A stretch of 64,000 nt of DNA from Streptomyces sp. SID12488 (GCF_010548275.1 NZ_JAAGLT010000033.1:41319-105318); one strand, 5' to 3'. Positions 32,298-41,244 are shown, numbered from the stretch's first letter. Made by a program: numbers and translations. Notes: generated by a model not told the origin, from the sequence alone.

Positions 32298-33467
32298 ATG
32301 AGCGCCCTCGCGTTGTCCATCCTGCTGTCGCTCGTCTCCGCTGTCGCCTACGCGGGCGGGGCGATCGTGCAGGAGCGGGTCGCGGACTCCGGACACGGCC
32401 CGTCCTACGCGCCGATGCGCAGGCCGGTCTGGTGGGCCGCCGTGGCACTGAACGGCTTCGGCGGAGTGCTCCACGTGGTGGCGCTGGCGTTCGGGCCGCT
32501 GAGCGTCGTCCAGCCGATGGGCGCCCTGACCATCGTGTTCGCGCTGCCGATGGCGGCCCTGTTCGTGCGCCGCAAGGCCGGGGCGGCGGCCTGGCGGGGC
32601 GCGATCATGGCGACGCTCGGACTCGCGGGTCTGCTGTCCCTGGTCGGCACGTCCGAGGCTCAGTCCCTGGGTACCACCGAGCGGGTACTGCTGGCCGTGG
32701 TCACCGGCTCCGCGGTGGTGGCGCTGATGGTGGCGGGGCGCGCGGCGCACCGGCACCCGGCGGTGCGCAGCACCCTGCTCGCGATCGCGTCCGGTATCGC
32801 CTTCGGGATGTCGTCGGTGTTCACGAAGGTGGTCGCCGTGGACTGGTCCGGCGGCCTCACTGCCGCGGATGTGCCCTCACTGGCGTTGATCGCGATCCTC
32901 GGTGTCTCCGGTCTGCTGCTCTCGCAGGCGGCCTACCGGGGCGGCGGCCTCACGGCGCCGCTCGCGACGCTGACGGTCGTGAACCCGGTGGTGGCGGCGG
33001 CGGTCGGCATCACGATGTTCGGCGAGACGTTCCGGTACGGCACCACGGGCACCATCCTCGCGCTGAGCTGCGGCGTGGTCGCGGCGGGCGGCCTGATCCT
33101 CCTCACCACGGAGCGGCTGCAGCACGCCACACACACCGAAGCGTCACCCTCCGCCTTTCCTTCCCCTGCTTCATCTGCTTCACCTGTTCCCGTCGCTGCG
33201 ACAATCTCGGTACCGGAACAGGCCGGATCCGGGAACGAGGAGCACGAGGAGACGCCGCCGGTGAGCGAGAAGCCCGTCGCCCAGCCGACGCCGGTCACCG
33301 CGGCGGCACCCGCACCGGTGACCGCGCGGGACCTGCTGGACGACGTGCTCAATGACGCGCTCGACGAGGAGCCCATTCCCTACGCGGCCTTCTACGGCAT
33401 CCCCTACGTGGCGATCCCGATCCCGATGTCCGCCCGCGACCGGCACCGTATGCGGGTCAAATCCTGA
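32298..33467 (+). CDS. DMT/EamA-like membrane protein with a proline-rich cytoplasmic tail
   Basis: A 389-residue protein with about 9-10 hydrophobic segments up to residue 280, consistent with a drug/metabolite transporter-like fold (LSVVQPMGALTIVFALPMAA; the repeat half near GGLTAPLATLTVVNPVV). A tail of about 105 residues follows, rich in Pro/Ala/Ser and Glu, ending YAAFYGIPYVAIPIPMSARD. The tail end looks conserved rather than random and may bind a partner. ATG 32298 has AGAGGA seven bases upstream. Its stop overlaps the 3' end of the convergent rpf gene by 11 bases. The substrate is unknown. Confidence 0.8.
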   Translation: MSALALSILLSLVSAVAYAGGAIVQERVADSGHGPSYAPMRRPVWWAAVALNGFGGVLHVVALAFGPLSVVQPMGALTIVFALPMAALFVRRKAGAAAWRGAIMATLGLAGLLSLVGTSEAQSLGTTERVLLAVVTGSAVVALMVAGRAAHRHPAVRSTLLAIASGIAFGMSSVFTKVVAVDWSGGLTAADVPSLALIAILGVSGLLLSQAAYRGGGLTAPLATLTVVNPVVAAAVGITMFGETFRYGTTGTILALSCGVVAAGGLILLTTERLQHATHTEASPSAFPSPASSASPVPVAATISVPEQAGSGNEEHEETPPVSEKPVAQPTPVTAAAPAPVTARDLLDDVLNDALDEEPIPYAAFYGIPYVAIPIPMSARDRHRMRVKS

Positions 33468-34635
33468 CGCCGCCGGCCCTGAGATAGGCCAGCGGGTCGA
33501 TGTCGCTGCCGAAGCCGGGTCCCGTCCGCACCTCGAAGTGCAGATGCGGGCCCGTGCTGTTGCCCGTGGAGCCCGAGCGCCCGATGCGCTGCCCGACGGA
33601 CACAGACTGCCCCGCCCGCACGGAGATCGCGGACAGATGGGCGTACTGCGAGTAGCGCCCGTCGGCGTGCCGGATCACCACCTGGTAACCGAAGGAGCCG
33701 CCCCAGCCCGCGTCGACGACCTCGCCCACGCCGATCGCCTTCACGGAGGTACCGGTGGGCACCGGGAAGTCGACGCCCGTGTGGTAGCCCTTCGACCAGG
33801 AGGAACCCGCCTTGTGGTAGGGCGTCCCGGTCGTGGCGCTCACAGGCGCGGTGCGCGTGGTCGTCGTGGTCCGGGGGGCCTTGGTGGCCGCCTTCTCGGG
33901 CGCGCGCGAGGGGGCTTTCTCCGTCCGGGACTTGCGGGCGGGTTCGGCGGTGGCGGGGGCGTGCGGTGCGGCCTTCGTACGGAGGTTCAGCCGCTGGCCG
34001 GGGACGATCAGGTCCGGATCCGTGCCGATCGTCGTGCGGTTGCCCGCGTAGAGGCGCTGCCAGCCGCCCCGGACGTCACGGTCGTCGGCGATGCCTGAAA
34101 GGGTGTCGCCGTGCACGACGGTGTACATCTGGGCGGTACCCGCCTGGGACTGGGGCGTGGTCTGCGGCTTCACGTCACGGACGGTCCGCTGGGACTTCCG
34201 TTCCGGGTTGCTCGCCTTGCCCGAGTTGCCGGAGGGATTGATGTCGGGGGTGTCGCCACCCCGGGTGAGGCCGGCGCGGACCGAGCAGGTGGGCCAGGCG
34301 CCGGGGCCCTGTGCCTTGAGCACCTTCTCGGCCACGGCTATCTGCTGGTCCTTGGTGGCCAGATCCGCACGCCCCGCGTAGACGGTGCCGCCGTACGCCT
34401 CCCAGGTGGACTGGCTGAACTGGAGCCCGCCGTAGTACCCGTTGCCGGTGTTGATGTTCCAGTCGTTCGTGGACTCGCAGGCGGCGACCTTGTTCCAGGT
34501 CGCCATGTCCGCCGCGTCCGCCACTCCGGCGCCGACCAGCGGGAGCGCGATACCGGCGCTGCCCGCGGTGACGGTGAGAGAGGCCCGGTTGATCCGGTTC
34601 GGCTGGTACCGGCGATGCTTGCCGCGTACGGCCAT
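33457..34635 (-). CDS. rpfD: Resuscitation-promoting-factor-like cell-wall hydrolase, Rpf-LysM-M23
   Basis: A 392-residue secreted muralytic protein. The signal peptide is at about 1-42. The Rpf transglycosylase fold is at about 43-118 (VAACESTNDWNINTGNGYYG, with catalytic Glu in ACES, and YGGLQFSQSTW). A LysM domain follows at about 168-220 (YTVVHGDTLSGIA), then a Lys/Thr/Ala linker and an M23 endopeptidase at about 285-392 (HTGVDFP, HLHFEV). This architecture and the position beside gnd match the S. coelicolor RpfD as I remember it. It cleaves peptidoglycan glycan and peptide bonds during germination and growth. Confidence 0.9.
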   Translation of the reverse strand: MAVRGKHRRYQPNRINRASLTVTAGSAGIALPLVGAGVADAADMATWNKVAACESTNDWNINTGNGYYGGLQFSQSTWEAYGGTVYAGRADLATKDQQIAVAEKVLKAQGPGAWPTCSVRAGLTRGGDTPDINPSGNSGKASNPERKSQRTVRDVKPQTTPQSQAGTAQMYTVVHGDTLSGIADDRDVRGGWQRLYAGNRTTIGTDPDLIVPGQRLNLRTKAAPHAPATAEPARKSRTEKAPSRAPEKAATKAPRTTTTTRTAPVSATTGTPYHKAGSSWSKGYHTGVDFPVPTGTSVKAIGVGEVVDAGWGGSFGYQVVIRHADGRYSQYAHLSAISVRAGQSVSVGQRIGRSGSTGNSTGPHLHFEVRTGPGFGSDIDPLAYLRAGGVRI

Positions 34636-34974
34636 GGCAGAGCCCCCTCATCCGTTGCCAGGAACCGCAAAAGTAAACGCTGCGAACTGGCCACGACAAG
34701 ACCACAAACCAGCCTCTGTGCGGCCGAAGTTCGCCTGGGGCGAAACCGGGGGGAGACCGAAGTGGCCAGGAATACAGGTCGATTGCGTTAATGCTGAGGC
34801 AGGTGGGGGTCCTGGTCCGTATCTGCGTACGCAGGAACGGCAGCCCGGATGTGCGGTCGGCGTACCGGCACGTCAGGATGGCCCGAAAGGCAATACTGGC
34901 GAGCAGGAACAGCACCACCGATTCCAGGACCTACCGGCACCACCGTTTTCCAGGACCCACTAGGAGCCATCCGC
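34636..34974. other. 339-bp divergent promoter region between rpfD and gnd
   Basis: No gene seen. TTCCAGGACC occurs twice (34922 and 34948), 26 bases apart, just ahead of gnd. I compared the rpfD leader with the c-di-AMP ydaO riboswitch pattern known upstream of rpfA and did not find its conserved blocks. Confidence 0.5.
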
Positions 34975-36414
34975 ATGAGCAACTCAGCCCAGATCGGCGT
35001 CACGGGACTCGCGGTGATGGGCCGCAACCTCGCCCGCAACTTCGCGCGCAACGGCTACACGGTCGCGCTGCACAACCGGACGGCGGCGCGCACGCATGCT
35101 CTGGTCGAGGAGTTCGGTACCGAGGGCGACTTCGTCGCGGCCGACACCGCCAAGGAGTTCGTGGCCGCGCTGGAACGGCCGCGCCGCCTGGTCGTCATGG
35201 TGAAGGCCGGTGAGCCGACCGACGCGGTGATCCAGGAGTTCGCCCCGCTCCTGGAGCCCGGCGACATGATCATCGACGGCGGCAACGCGCACTTCGCGGA
35301 CACCCGGCGCCGGGAGCGCGACCTCCGCGCGCAGGGCATCCACTTCGTCGGCATGGGCGTCTCGGGCGGCGAGGAGGGCGCGCTGCTCGGCCCGAGCATC
35401 ATGCCCGGCGGCCCGGCCGAGTCGTACGACTCGCTCGGTCCGATGCTGGAGAAGATCTCCGCGAAGGCCGAGGACGGCACCCCCTGTGTGTCGCATGTGG
35501 GGCCGGACGGCGCCGGGCACTTCGTGAAGATGGTCCACAACGGCATCGAGTACGCCGACATGCAGCTGATCGGTGAGGCGTACCAGCTGCTGCGCGATGT
35601 CGCCGGGTACTCCCCCGCGCAGATCGCCGACATCTTCCGCACCTGGAACACGGGCCGTCTCGACTCCTACCTGATCGAGATCACCGCCGAGGTGCTGTCG
35701 CACGTGGACGCGGCGACGGGCAAGCCGTTCGTGGACGTGGTGGTGGACCAGGCCGAGCAGAAGGGCACCGGCCGCTGGACCGTGCAGATCGCCCTGGACC
35801 TGGGCGTTCCGGTGTCGGGCATCGCCGAGGCCGTCTTCGCCCGCTCTCTCTCCGGCCACGCGGCGCTGCGTGAGGCGTCGCGCGGGCTGGCCGGCCCGAA
35901 GGCGACCCCGCTGAGCGAGTCGGATGCGGCGGCCTTCGCCGACCGCGTCGAGCAGGCGCTGTACGCGTCGAAGATCGTGTCGTACACGCAGGGCTTCCAC
36001 GAGATCGCGGCGGGCGGCGCGGAGTACGGCTGGGACATCGACCTCGGTGCCGTATCCGCCCTCTGGCGCGGCGGCTGCATCATCCGGGCGGCCTTCCTGG
36101 ACCGTATCCGCGCCGCTTACGACGCGCGGGCGGACCTGCCCAGCCTGCTGTCCGACGACACGTTCGCGCAGGAGATCGCTGCGGCGCAGGACGACTGGCG
36201 CGAGGTGCTGGTCGCCGCGACCCGCCAGGGTGTCCCGACGCCGGGCTTCGGCGCGGCCCTCGCGTACTACGACGCGCTGCGCGCGGAGCGGCTGCCTGCG
36301 GCGCTCACCCAGGGGCAGCGGGACTTCTTCGGTGCGCACACCTACCGGCGCACGGACCGTGAGGGCTCGTTCCACACCCTGTGGGGCGGCGACCGGTCCG
36401 AGATCGCCGGCTGA
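34975..36414 (+). CDS. gnd: 6-phosphogluconate dehydrogenase, decarboxylating
   Basis: A 479-residue enzyme of the oxidative pentose phosphate pathway: 6-phosphogluconate plus NADP+ gives ribulose-5-phosphate, CO2 and NADPH. It shows the cofactor motif VTGLAVMGRNLARN, substrate loop GVSGGEEGALLGPSIMPGG, catalytic Lys in GAGHFVKMVHNGIEYADMQ, and DQAEQKGTGRWT. The length is that of the long (about 470 aa) dimeric class. ATG 34975 has AGGAG eight bases upstream. It is monocistronic and followed by a repeat and a canonical terminator. Confidence 0.97.
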   Translation: MSNSAQIGVTGLAVMGRNLARNFARNGYTVALHNRTAARTHALVEEFGTEGDFVAADTAKEFVAALERPRRLVVMVKAGEPTDAVIQEFAPLLEPGDMIIDGGNAHFADTRRRERDLRAQGIHFVGMGVSGGEEGALLGPSIMPGGPAESYDSLGPMLEKISAKAEDGTPCVSHVGPDGAGHFVKMVHNGIEYADMQLIGEAYQLLRDVAGYSPAQIADIFRTWNTGRLDSYLIEITAEVLSHVDAATGKPFVDVVVDQAEQKGTGRWTVQIALDLGVPVSGIAEAVFARSLSGHAALREASRGLAGPKATPLSESDAAAFADRVEQALYASKIVSYTQGFHEIAAGGAEYGWDIDLGAVSALWRGGCIIRAAFLDRIRAAYDARADLPSLLSDDTFAQEIAAAQDDWREVLVAATRQGVPTPGFGAALAYYDALRAERLPAALTQGQRDFFGAHTYRRTDREGSFHTLWGGDRSEIAG

Positions 36415-36427
36415 GGGTCGCTCCGCG

Positions 36428-36459
36428 GGATCGGCGGTTCTTTGGATCGGCGGTTCTTT
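36428..36459. repeat. Exact 16-bp tandem duplication
   Basis: GGATCGGCGGTTCTTT occurs twice in direct succession right after the gnd stop, next to repeat copy E. Confidence 0.9.
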
Positions 36460-36460
36460 G

Positions 36461-36550
36461 GCCGCGGGGGCGTGGGGGCTGGTCGCGCCCACGCGGCGGA
36501 GCCGCATATTGACACAGCCCCGCGCTCCTCAGGGCGCGGTTCCGCACCCG
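36461..36550 (+). repeat. Intergenic palindromic repeat, copy E
   Basis: A well preserved copy: GGGGGCGTGGGGGCTGGTCG, CGCGGCGGAGCCGCATATTG, CAGCCCCGCGCTCCTCAGGG. It contains nested inverted repeats (GCGTGGG/CCCACGC; GCGGC/GCCGC) and lies between gnd and its terminator. Confidence 0.85.
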
Positions 36551-36557
36551 GTGTGAC

Positions 36558-36600
36558 GGTGGGCGGTCGGGGTTTTCCGACCGCCCACCTGGTTTTTTCC
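36558..36600 (+). terminator. Canonical intrinsic terminator of gnd
   Basis: A 13-bp perfect stem (GGTGGGCGGTCGG and complement), 6-base loop, followed by TGGTTTTTTCC. This is the only terminator in the window with a clear T tract on the + strand. It can also act on the convergent proline-rich gene. Confidence 0.95.
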
Positions 36601-36613
36601 GGTCTGTCTCGGT

Positions 36614-36835
36614 TCAGTACAGCGGTGGGCCCGGTTCGGGGCTGGGCACCGGCTCGGGGCCCGGGGGCTGTGGGATGGGCGACGGGTCCGGGCCCGGTGG
36701 TGTCGGAGTCGGCCCGGGGACGGGCGGTTCCGGGTCGGGGCCCGGCGGGGGACCCGGAGTCGGGTCCGGGAAGGGGCCGGGGGTGGGGGTGGGGCCCGGC
36801 GGTACTGGGTAGGGATGCGGATCCGGTTGCGTCAC
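36614..36835 (-). CDS. Small proline-rich protein
   Basis: A 73-residue protein made almost wholly of Pro, Gly, Asp, Glu and Thr (PxPxPGP-like repeats), ending PPLY. GTG 36835 has GGAGGG four bases upstream. No signal or membrane segment. The low complexity makes homology weak evidence, but the ribosome-binding site and position at the end of the panD-GNAT-racemase run support expression. Function unknown. Confidence 0.5.
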   Translation of the reverse strand: MTQPDPHPYPVPPGPTPTPGPFPDPTPGPPPGPDPEPPVPGPTPTPPGPDPSPIPQPPGPEPVPSPEPGPPLY

Positions 36836-36914
36836 TGTGCCCTCCAGCCTGTGGGTTCGTCGGCTCTGGACTTCTCCCCCGCGTACCCGGCACACGCGCC
36901 CCCACTCACTCCGA

Positions 36915-37583
36915 TCACTCAGACGCGCTACGCCGGCGGGACCACTCCCGTGCCGCCGCCGCACCCGCCGCCAGTCCCGGCCGGGGGCTGGACAGCACCG
37001 GCACCGTGGTCGTCGTCAGCACCTGCGCCGGGGTCATGGAGGCCTGGGCGAGGATGATCGCGTCGGCGCTGTCACCGGGGACCGAGTCCACCGCGTCGGC
37101 CACCGAACGGACGTAGCCCTCCGTGTCGCCCGCCTGGAAGAGGGCCCAGGCGCCGTCCACGAACAGCTTCCGCACGTCGGCGGGGAGGCCGGCGCGGCGC
37201 GCCTCCTCCTCGACGAGGGCCACCGTGGGCCCGAACGTGCTCTCCGAGGTCGCGACGACGACCACCCTCGGGCCGATGGCCACCGCCGCGGCGGCCATCG
37301 GCCGGTCGACCCGCAGCACGGGCACCCCGACCTCCCCGGCGGCAGCCTCCGCGACACCTCCGATGGATGAGCAGGTGCAGAGCACGGCGACAGCGCCGCC
37401 GGCGACTGCCCGCTCCAGGGCGGCCCGGACGTCACCGGCCACGGCGTCGGACCCCTCCGCCCGGGCCCTGGCCAGCAGGTCCTCGTTGACGACGTGGGCG
37501 AGTTCCAGGCCCTGGTGGTCCTCGTCGCGCAGGGCGTCGAACACCGGGACATGCAGGGGCGAGGTGTGCAGAAGGGCGAGCAC
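36915..37583 (-). CDS. Asp/Glu racemase superfamily protein
   Basis: A 222-residue protein. The first catalytic Cys region is VLCTCSSIGG, while the second site, which normally has Cys, reads IILAQASM without it. It may therefore be a decarboxylase/isomerase-type member or a non-racemase. The protein opens LALLHTSPLHVPVFDALRDE. GTG 37583. It lies between a GNAT gene and the proline-rich gene on the same strand. The substrate is not known. Confidence 0.75.
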   Translation of the reverse strand: MLALLHTSPLHVPVFDALRDEDHQGLELAHVVNEDLLARARAEGSDAVAGDVRAALERAVAGGAVAVLCTCSSIGGVAEAAAGEVGVPVLRVDRPMAAAAVAIGPRVVVVATSESTFGPTVALVEEEARRAGLPADVRKLFVDGAWALFQAGDTEGYVRSVADAVDSVPGDSADAIILAQASMTPAQVLTTTTVPVLSSPRPGLAAGAAAAREWSRRRSASE

Positions 37584-37627
37584 GGTGCGCGGAGTCCCCT
37601 TGTCGTTCCCGTTCTCGTTCTCGGACG

Positions 37628-37972
37628 TCAGAAGCGGTCAGGGTTCGCTACGAGCCACTCCTTGGCCTCGCGGAGAAGTTCGGGGTCCGCCGCCGGGGCC
37701 TCGGCGGGGTGACGCTCGGCCCACTTCACGACGTACGGGCACAGCGGGGCCACGACGATGCCCTCACGGGCCGCCATGAGGTAGAGCTCGCGGGCCAGTG
37801 AGCCCGCGATGCCCTTTCCCTCATGCTCCGGCTCGACGATCGTGTGGACCGGGACCAGGGCGCGTCCCCGTGCGGCCAGCACGAAGTACTGGATGTGGCC
37901 GACGACCTCCCCCGCCAGTACCGCCTCCAGACGGCCTGCCGTCCGGTCGTCGCGGATCTCGATGTCGCTCAT
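37628..37972 (-). CDS. Small GNAT-fold acetyltransferase (YjdJ/NATD1-like)
   Basis: A 114-residue single-domain protein. The acetyl-CoA loop region is HTIVEPEHEGKGIAGSLARE (motif A, E-x-x-G-K-G-I-A), and the C-terminal CPYVVKWAERHPE-like segment is typical of this short subgroup. ATG 37972 has GAGGAG seven bases upstream. Small GNATs beside panD often regulate or mature it in enterobacteria (PanM/PanZ), but this protein belongs to a different subgroup, so a link to PanD is only suggestive. Confidence 0.85.
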   Translation of the reverse strand: MSDIEIRDDRTAGRLEAVLAGEVVGHIQYFVLAARGRALVPVHTIVEPEHEGKGIAGSLARELYLMAAREGIVVAPLCPYVVKWAERHPAEAPAADPELLREAKEWLVANPDRF

Positions 37973-38031
37973 GGACACACTCCTCATCGGGTCCTCGGGT
38001 CACCGGCCGGGTGGGTCGGCTCGCCGGAGGG

Positions 38032-38451
38032 TCAGACCGTGACCGCCTGCGGGCTGCGCTCCTGGTCCGACCCCGGCACCGGCTCGGCCGGGTCTGCGCC
38101 CAGCGCCACGACGCGGTTGCCTTGGTCCACATGAACCACCTTCGGCCGCAACGCCCGCGCCTCGGCGTCGGTCACCTGAGCGTAACTGATGATGATCACC
38201 AGATCTCCGGGATGGACGAGGTGGGCCGCCGCCCCGTTGATCCCGACGACACCGGACCCGCGCTCGCCCTCGATGACGTACGTCTCCAGCCGTGCGCCGT
38301 TGGTGATGTCGACGATGTGCACGAGCTCGCCGGGCAGCAGGTCGGCGGCGTCGAGGAGGTCGGCGTCGATGGTCACGGAGCCGACGTAGTGCAGGTCGGC
38401 CTGGGTGACGGTGGCACGGTGGATCTTGGACTTGAACATGGTGCGCAGCAT
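38032..38451 (-). CDS. panD: Aspartate 1-decarboxylase
   Basis: A 139-residue pyruvoyl-dependent enzyme that makes beta-alanine for pantothenate and CoA. It is translated as a proenzyme that cleaves itself at Gly-Ser in YVGSVTID (Ser25) to form the pyruvoyl group. Substrate residues lie in MFKSKIHRATVTQADLHY and GERGSGVVGINGAAAHLV. ATG 38451 has AGGAG seven bases upstream. It leads a minus-strand run with the GNAT and racemase genes. Confidence 0.97.
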   Translation of the reverse strand: MLRTMFKSKIHRATVTQADLHYVGSVTIDADLLDAADLLPGELVHIVDITNGARLETYVIEGERGSGVVGINGAAAHLVHPGDLVIIISYAQVTDAEARALRPKVVHVDQGNRVVALGADPAEPVPGSDQERSPQAVTV

Positions 38452-38893
38452 TTTGGACTCCTGGAAGTCGGCTCCCTGCCTGCTTTCTGCAGGTCAAGGG
38501 CGGCGCTCACGGTACACCGGCACGCGCCGGACTCGAAGACCTGAGGAATATCGGTTCGCTCCGAGGAGACGCCGTGCCACCGACTTGCCGGCCACTGCGG
38601 GGCTCTGCGACAAGAGGGAACAGCACCTGCACGCTTCTCAGGCCGGGATCGCCGGCAGTCAGATCGTCCCGTGGGGCCGTCACCCCTCCCTTCACCTCCT
38701 TCCGGACGGACCGGAGCGAATTTATTCGCGTGCGCCCGCTCGCCTCACCGACTAGCGTGCCTGTTCGACGCCTTCCGATGCGCTGTGCCCCGGTTACTTC
38801 CTGACGAGACGCAACACCACCCCGGTGCCACTACTGATCTCGGAAGGCGTCCCTCTTTCTTTCTTCAAGGACGTCTCCCAAGGGACCTTCTGC
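38452..38893. other. 442-bp noncoding region upstream of the TROVE gene
   Basis: No gene is seen. GCGAAT-TT-ATTCGC (38716-38729) is an AT-rich inverted repeat, and TCGG-TTCGCT-CCGA near 38555-38570 forms a small hairpin with a TTCG-like loop. Ro/TROVE proteins usually work with a Y RNA that is often encoded nearby; I cannot define one by eye, but this is the place to look. Confidence 0.4.
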
Positions 38894-40579
38894 ATGCCCA
38901 ATTTCAACCGTCAGCGGGCCAAGTCCGAAGCCAGGAACGAGATCCAGGCGGAAATACCGGGCCTGACCGCAGGCGGAGCGACGTCGTCGCTCTCCACCCA
39001 CGGCCGGTGGCCGCTCCCGCCGGCCACCACCACACGACCCCTGCGGCACCCCGGCGCCCTCCGGCTCCACAGCCGCACCCACCAGGGCGGCGCCGGCTAC
39101 GCCCGCACCCCGAAGGCGGAGCTCTTCCTGCTGGCCATGGCCAACATGGTTGGCCACCACAGCTTCTACGAGGACGCCACCGCCCGCGACGCGCGCTACG
39201 AGCAACTGGTGCGCACGCTCGCCGTCAGCGACCCCGAGTGGACCCTCGGGCTGCTGCGCTGGCTGCGCACCGAGGCCCACATGCGCACCGCCTCCCTGGT
39301 GGGCGCGGCCGAGTTCGTGCGGGCCAGGCTGGACGCCGAGGCCGTCGGCTTCTCCCGGCAGGCCGTGTCCACCGTGCTCCAACGGGCCGATGAACCCGGC
39401 GAGTTGATCGCCTACTGGACCGCCAGATACGGGCGCAGGCTCCCGCAGCCGCTCAAGCGCGGGATCGCCGACGCCGTACGACGCCTCTACACCGGGCGCG
39501 CTCTCCTCAAGTACGACACCGCCTCGCGCGCCTACCGCTTCGGCGACGTCATCGAACTCACCCACCCCGCACCCGACCCCCAACGACCTTGGCAGGGCGG
39601 CCTGTTCAGGTACGCGATCGACCGCCGCCACCGCCCCGGCCGTGCCCTGCCTCCCCCCGGCGAGACCCTGCTCGCCGCACACCGGGAGTTGCTGGCCGTA
39701 CCGGTGGAGCGGCGGCACGCCCTGGTCACCGCACGCGGCGGCGCCGAGCGGCTGAACTCGGCCGGAATGACCTGGGAGTCGGTGGCAGGCTGGCTGCAGG
39801 GACCGCTCGACGCGGCGGTGTGGGAGGCCCTGGTCCCCTCGATGGGCGCGATGGCCCTCGTACGCAACCTGCGCAACCTCGACCTGGCCGGCGTGAGCGA
39901 CCGGGTTGCCGCCGAGGTGGCCGCACGGATCTCCGATCCGGACGAGGTGCGCCGCTCCCGCCAGTTCCCCTTCCGCTATCTCGCCGCACACCGCAACGCG
40001 CCCTCACGCCGCTGGGAGGAAGCCCTGGAGACGGCCCTCGGGCACTCCCTCACCAACGTCCCCGAACTGCCCGGGCGCACGCTGGTCCTGGTGGACCGGT
40101 CGGGTTCGATGTTCGACCGGCCCAGCGAGCACACCCAGCTCAACCGGGCGGATTCCGCGGCCATTTTCGGTACGGCACTGGCACTGCGGGCCGAGCGGGC
40201 CGACCTGGTCGAGTTCGGGACCGACAGCCGTCACGTCGAACTCGCCCCGGGCGAGCCCGTACTGCGCGTCCTGGACCGCTTCCACGACCTCGGCGGCACC
40301 AACACGGCCGCGGCGCTCAGGCGGCACTACGACCGGCACGACCGAGTGGTCGTGGTGACCGACGAACAGACCGGGCCGACCGGGTGGTCCAACCCGCTCC
40401 AGACGGTCCCCGTTCGTATCCCCTTCTACACCTGGAACCTGGCCGGCTACTCCCCGGCCCACGCCCCGTCCGGCCCGCACCGCCACACCTTCGGCGGCCT
40501 GAGCGACGCCGCGTTCCGGCTGATCCCGCTCATAGAGGCCGGCCGGGACGCCAACTGGCCGTGGGAGACGGGCACGTAG
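38894..40579 (+). CDS. TROVE (Ro60/Rsr-like) RNA-binding protein with VWA-like domain
   Basis: A 561-residue protein. The TROVE module of HEAT-like repeats covers about residues 60-390 (ELFLLAMANMVGHHSFYEDA, then LRTEAHMRTASLVGAAEFVR and LLKYDTASRAYRFGDVIELT). A VWA-like domain follows with the MIDAS motif DRSGSM, then GGTNTA and VTDEQTG. Ro proteins bind misfolded RNA and Y RNAs and assist RNA quality control and stress survival. The ATG at 38894 gives the usual N-terminus. It is not cotranscribed with a neighbour. Confidence 0.92.
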   Translation: MPNFNRQRAKSEARNEIQAEIPGLTAGGATSSLSTHGRWPLPPATTTRPLRHPGALRLHSRTHQGGAGYARTPKAELFLLAMANMVGHHSFYEDATARDARYEQLVRTLAVSDPEWTLGLLRWLRTEAHMRTASLVGAAEFVRARLDAEAVGFSRQAVSTVLQRADEPGELIAYWTARYGRRLPQPLKRGIADAVRRLYTGRALLKYDTASRAYRFGDVIELTHPAPDPQRPWQGGLFRYAIDRRHRPGRALPPPGETLLAAHRELLAVPVERRHALVTARGGAERLNSAGMTWESVAGWLQGPLDAAVWEALVPSMGAMALVRNLRNLDLAGVSDRVAAEVAARISDPDEVRRSRQFPFRYLAAHRNAPSRRWEEALETALGHSLTNVPELPGRTLVLVDRSGSMFDRPSEHTQLNRADSAAIFGTALALRAERADLVEFGTDSRHVELAPGEPVLRVLDRFHDLGGTNTAAALRRHYDRHDRVVVVTDEQTGPTGWSNPLQTVPVRIPFYTWNLAGYSPAHAPSGPHRHTFGGLSDAAFRLIPLIEAGRDANWPWETGT

Positions 40580-40588
40580 GCACAGTCG

Positions 40589-40634
40589 GCCGTGGCGTGC
40601 GCCGCAGGTCGGATCGGTTGTCCTGCGCCACGGC
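40589..40634 (+). terminator. Possible terminator of the TROVE gene
   Basis: GCCGTGGCG and CGCCACGGC pair over a 28-base loop that can itself fold. Position just after the stop is right, but the loop is long and no T tract follows. Confidence 0.35.
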
Positions 40635-40761
40635 TGCGTACATGTCGACCTCGCCACGTACGAGGGCGCGTCCTCCGCCGACCTGTGGAGTACGCGCCCG
40701 TGGCGGCCGAGCCGGCGGGGGCACGCGATGGCGGCGGCTGCCGGGCCTCTTCCTCACTTCC

Positions 40762-41244
40762 TCACTGTTCCAGCGACGCCTTCAACCGCCCCAGGGTCGC
40801 CCGCATCCCCGCGGTGTTCGCCTTGTGCCGTACCGCCGGCTTGGTGCCCGTGAAGAATCCGAGCAGTTCGGCCGGCCGGCCCTTGCGTCCCCTGCGCAGG
40901 TCCTCCCAGTACTCGGTGACCCGGGTGCCGTCCTCCTCGGCCGCGAAGCGGTAGCCCCAGAGCGCGATCGGCAGGCCGAAGCTGGTGACGCGGAAGGCGA
41001 AGTCGCGGCCCTCCTCGGCGCGGACGACACGGCAGTCGGTGAACCAGAGCCAGAGGCCCTTGCGGTTGAAGCCGGTGAACCTGGTGCCCTGCGTGACCGG
41101 ACCACGGGAGTGCACCCAGACCCCGATGCACTCCGGGGAGAACGTGCCCATCTTCCGTACATCGCTGATCGTGCGGTAGGTCCGCTCGGGAGTGGCGTGC
41201 ACCAGCACGCTCTCCTCGACCTGCCATCTGCGTTCCTCGGACAC
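40762..41244 (-). CDS. SRPBCC (polyketide cyclase/START-like) protein
   Basis: A 160-residue hydrophobic-ligand-binding fold: N-terminal strand VEESVLVHATPERTYRTISD, then GPVTQGTRFTGFNRKG, a DFAFRVTSFGLPIALWGYRF sheet and a C-terminal helix. GTG 41244 has GGGAG nine bases upstream. Such proteins bind or shape lipids, polyketides or sterol-like ligands, and many are uncharacterised. It is directly upstream, in map terms, of the ketosynthase remnant and may once have been part of a fatty-acid or polyketide unit. Confidence 0.8.
   Translation of the reverse strand: MSEERRWQVEESVLVHATPERTYRTISDVRKMGTFSPECIGVWVHSRGPVTQGTRFTGFNRKGLWLWFTDCRVVRAEEGRDFAFRVTSFGLPIALWGYRFAAEEDGTRVTEYWEDLRRGRKGRPAELLGFFTGTKPAVRHKANTAGMRATLGRLKASLEQ

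Noticed and set aside
34636..34800. Possible c-di-AMP (ydaO) riboswitch in the rpfD leader
   Set aside because: The conserved blocks known from the rpfA leader were not found when read on the minus strand.
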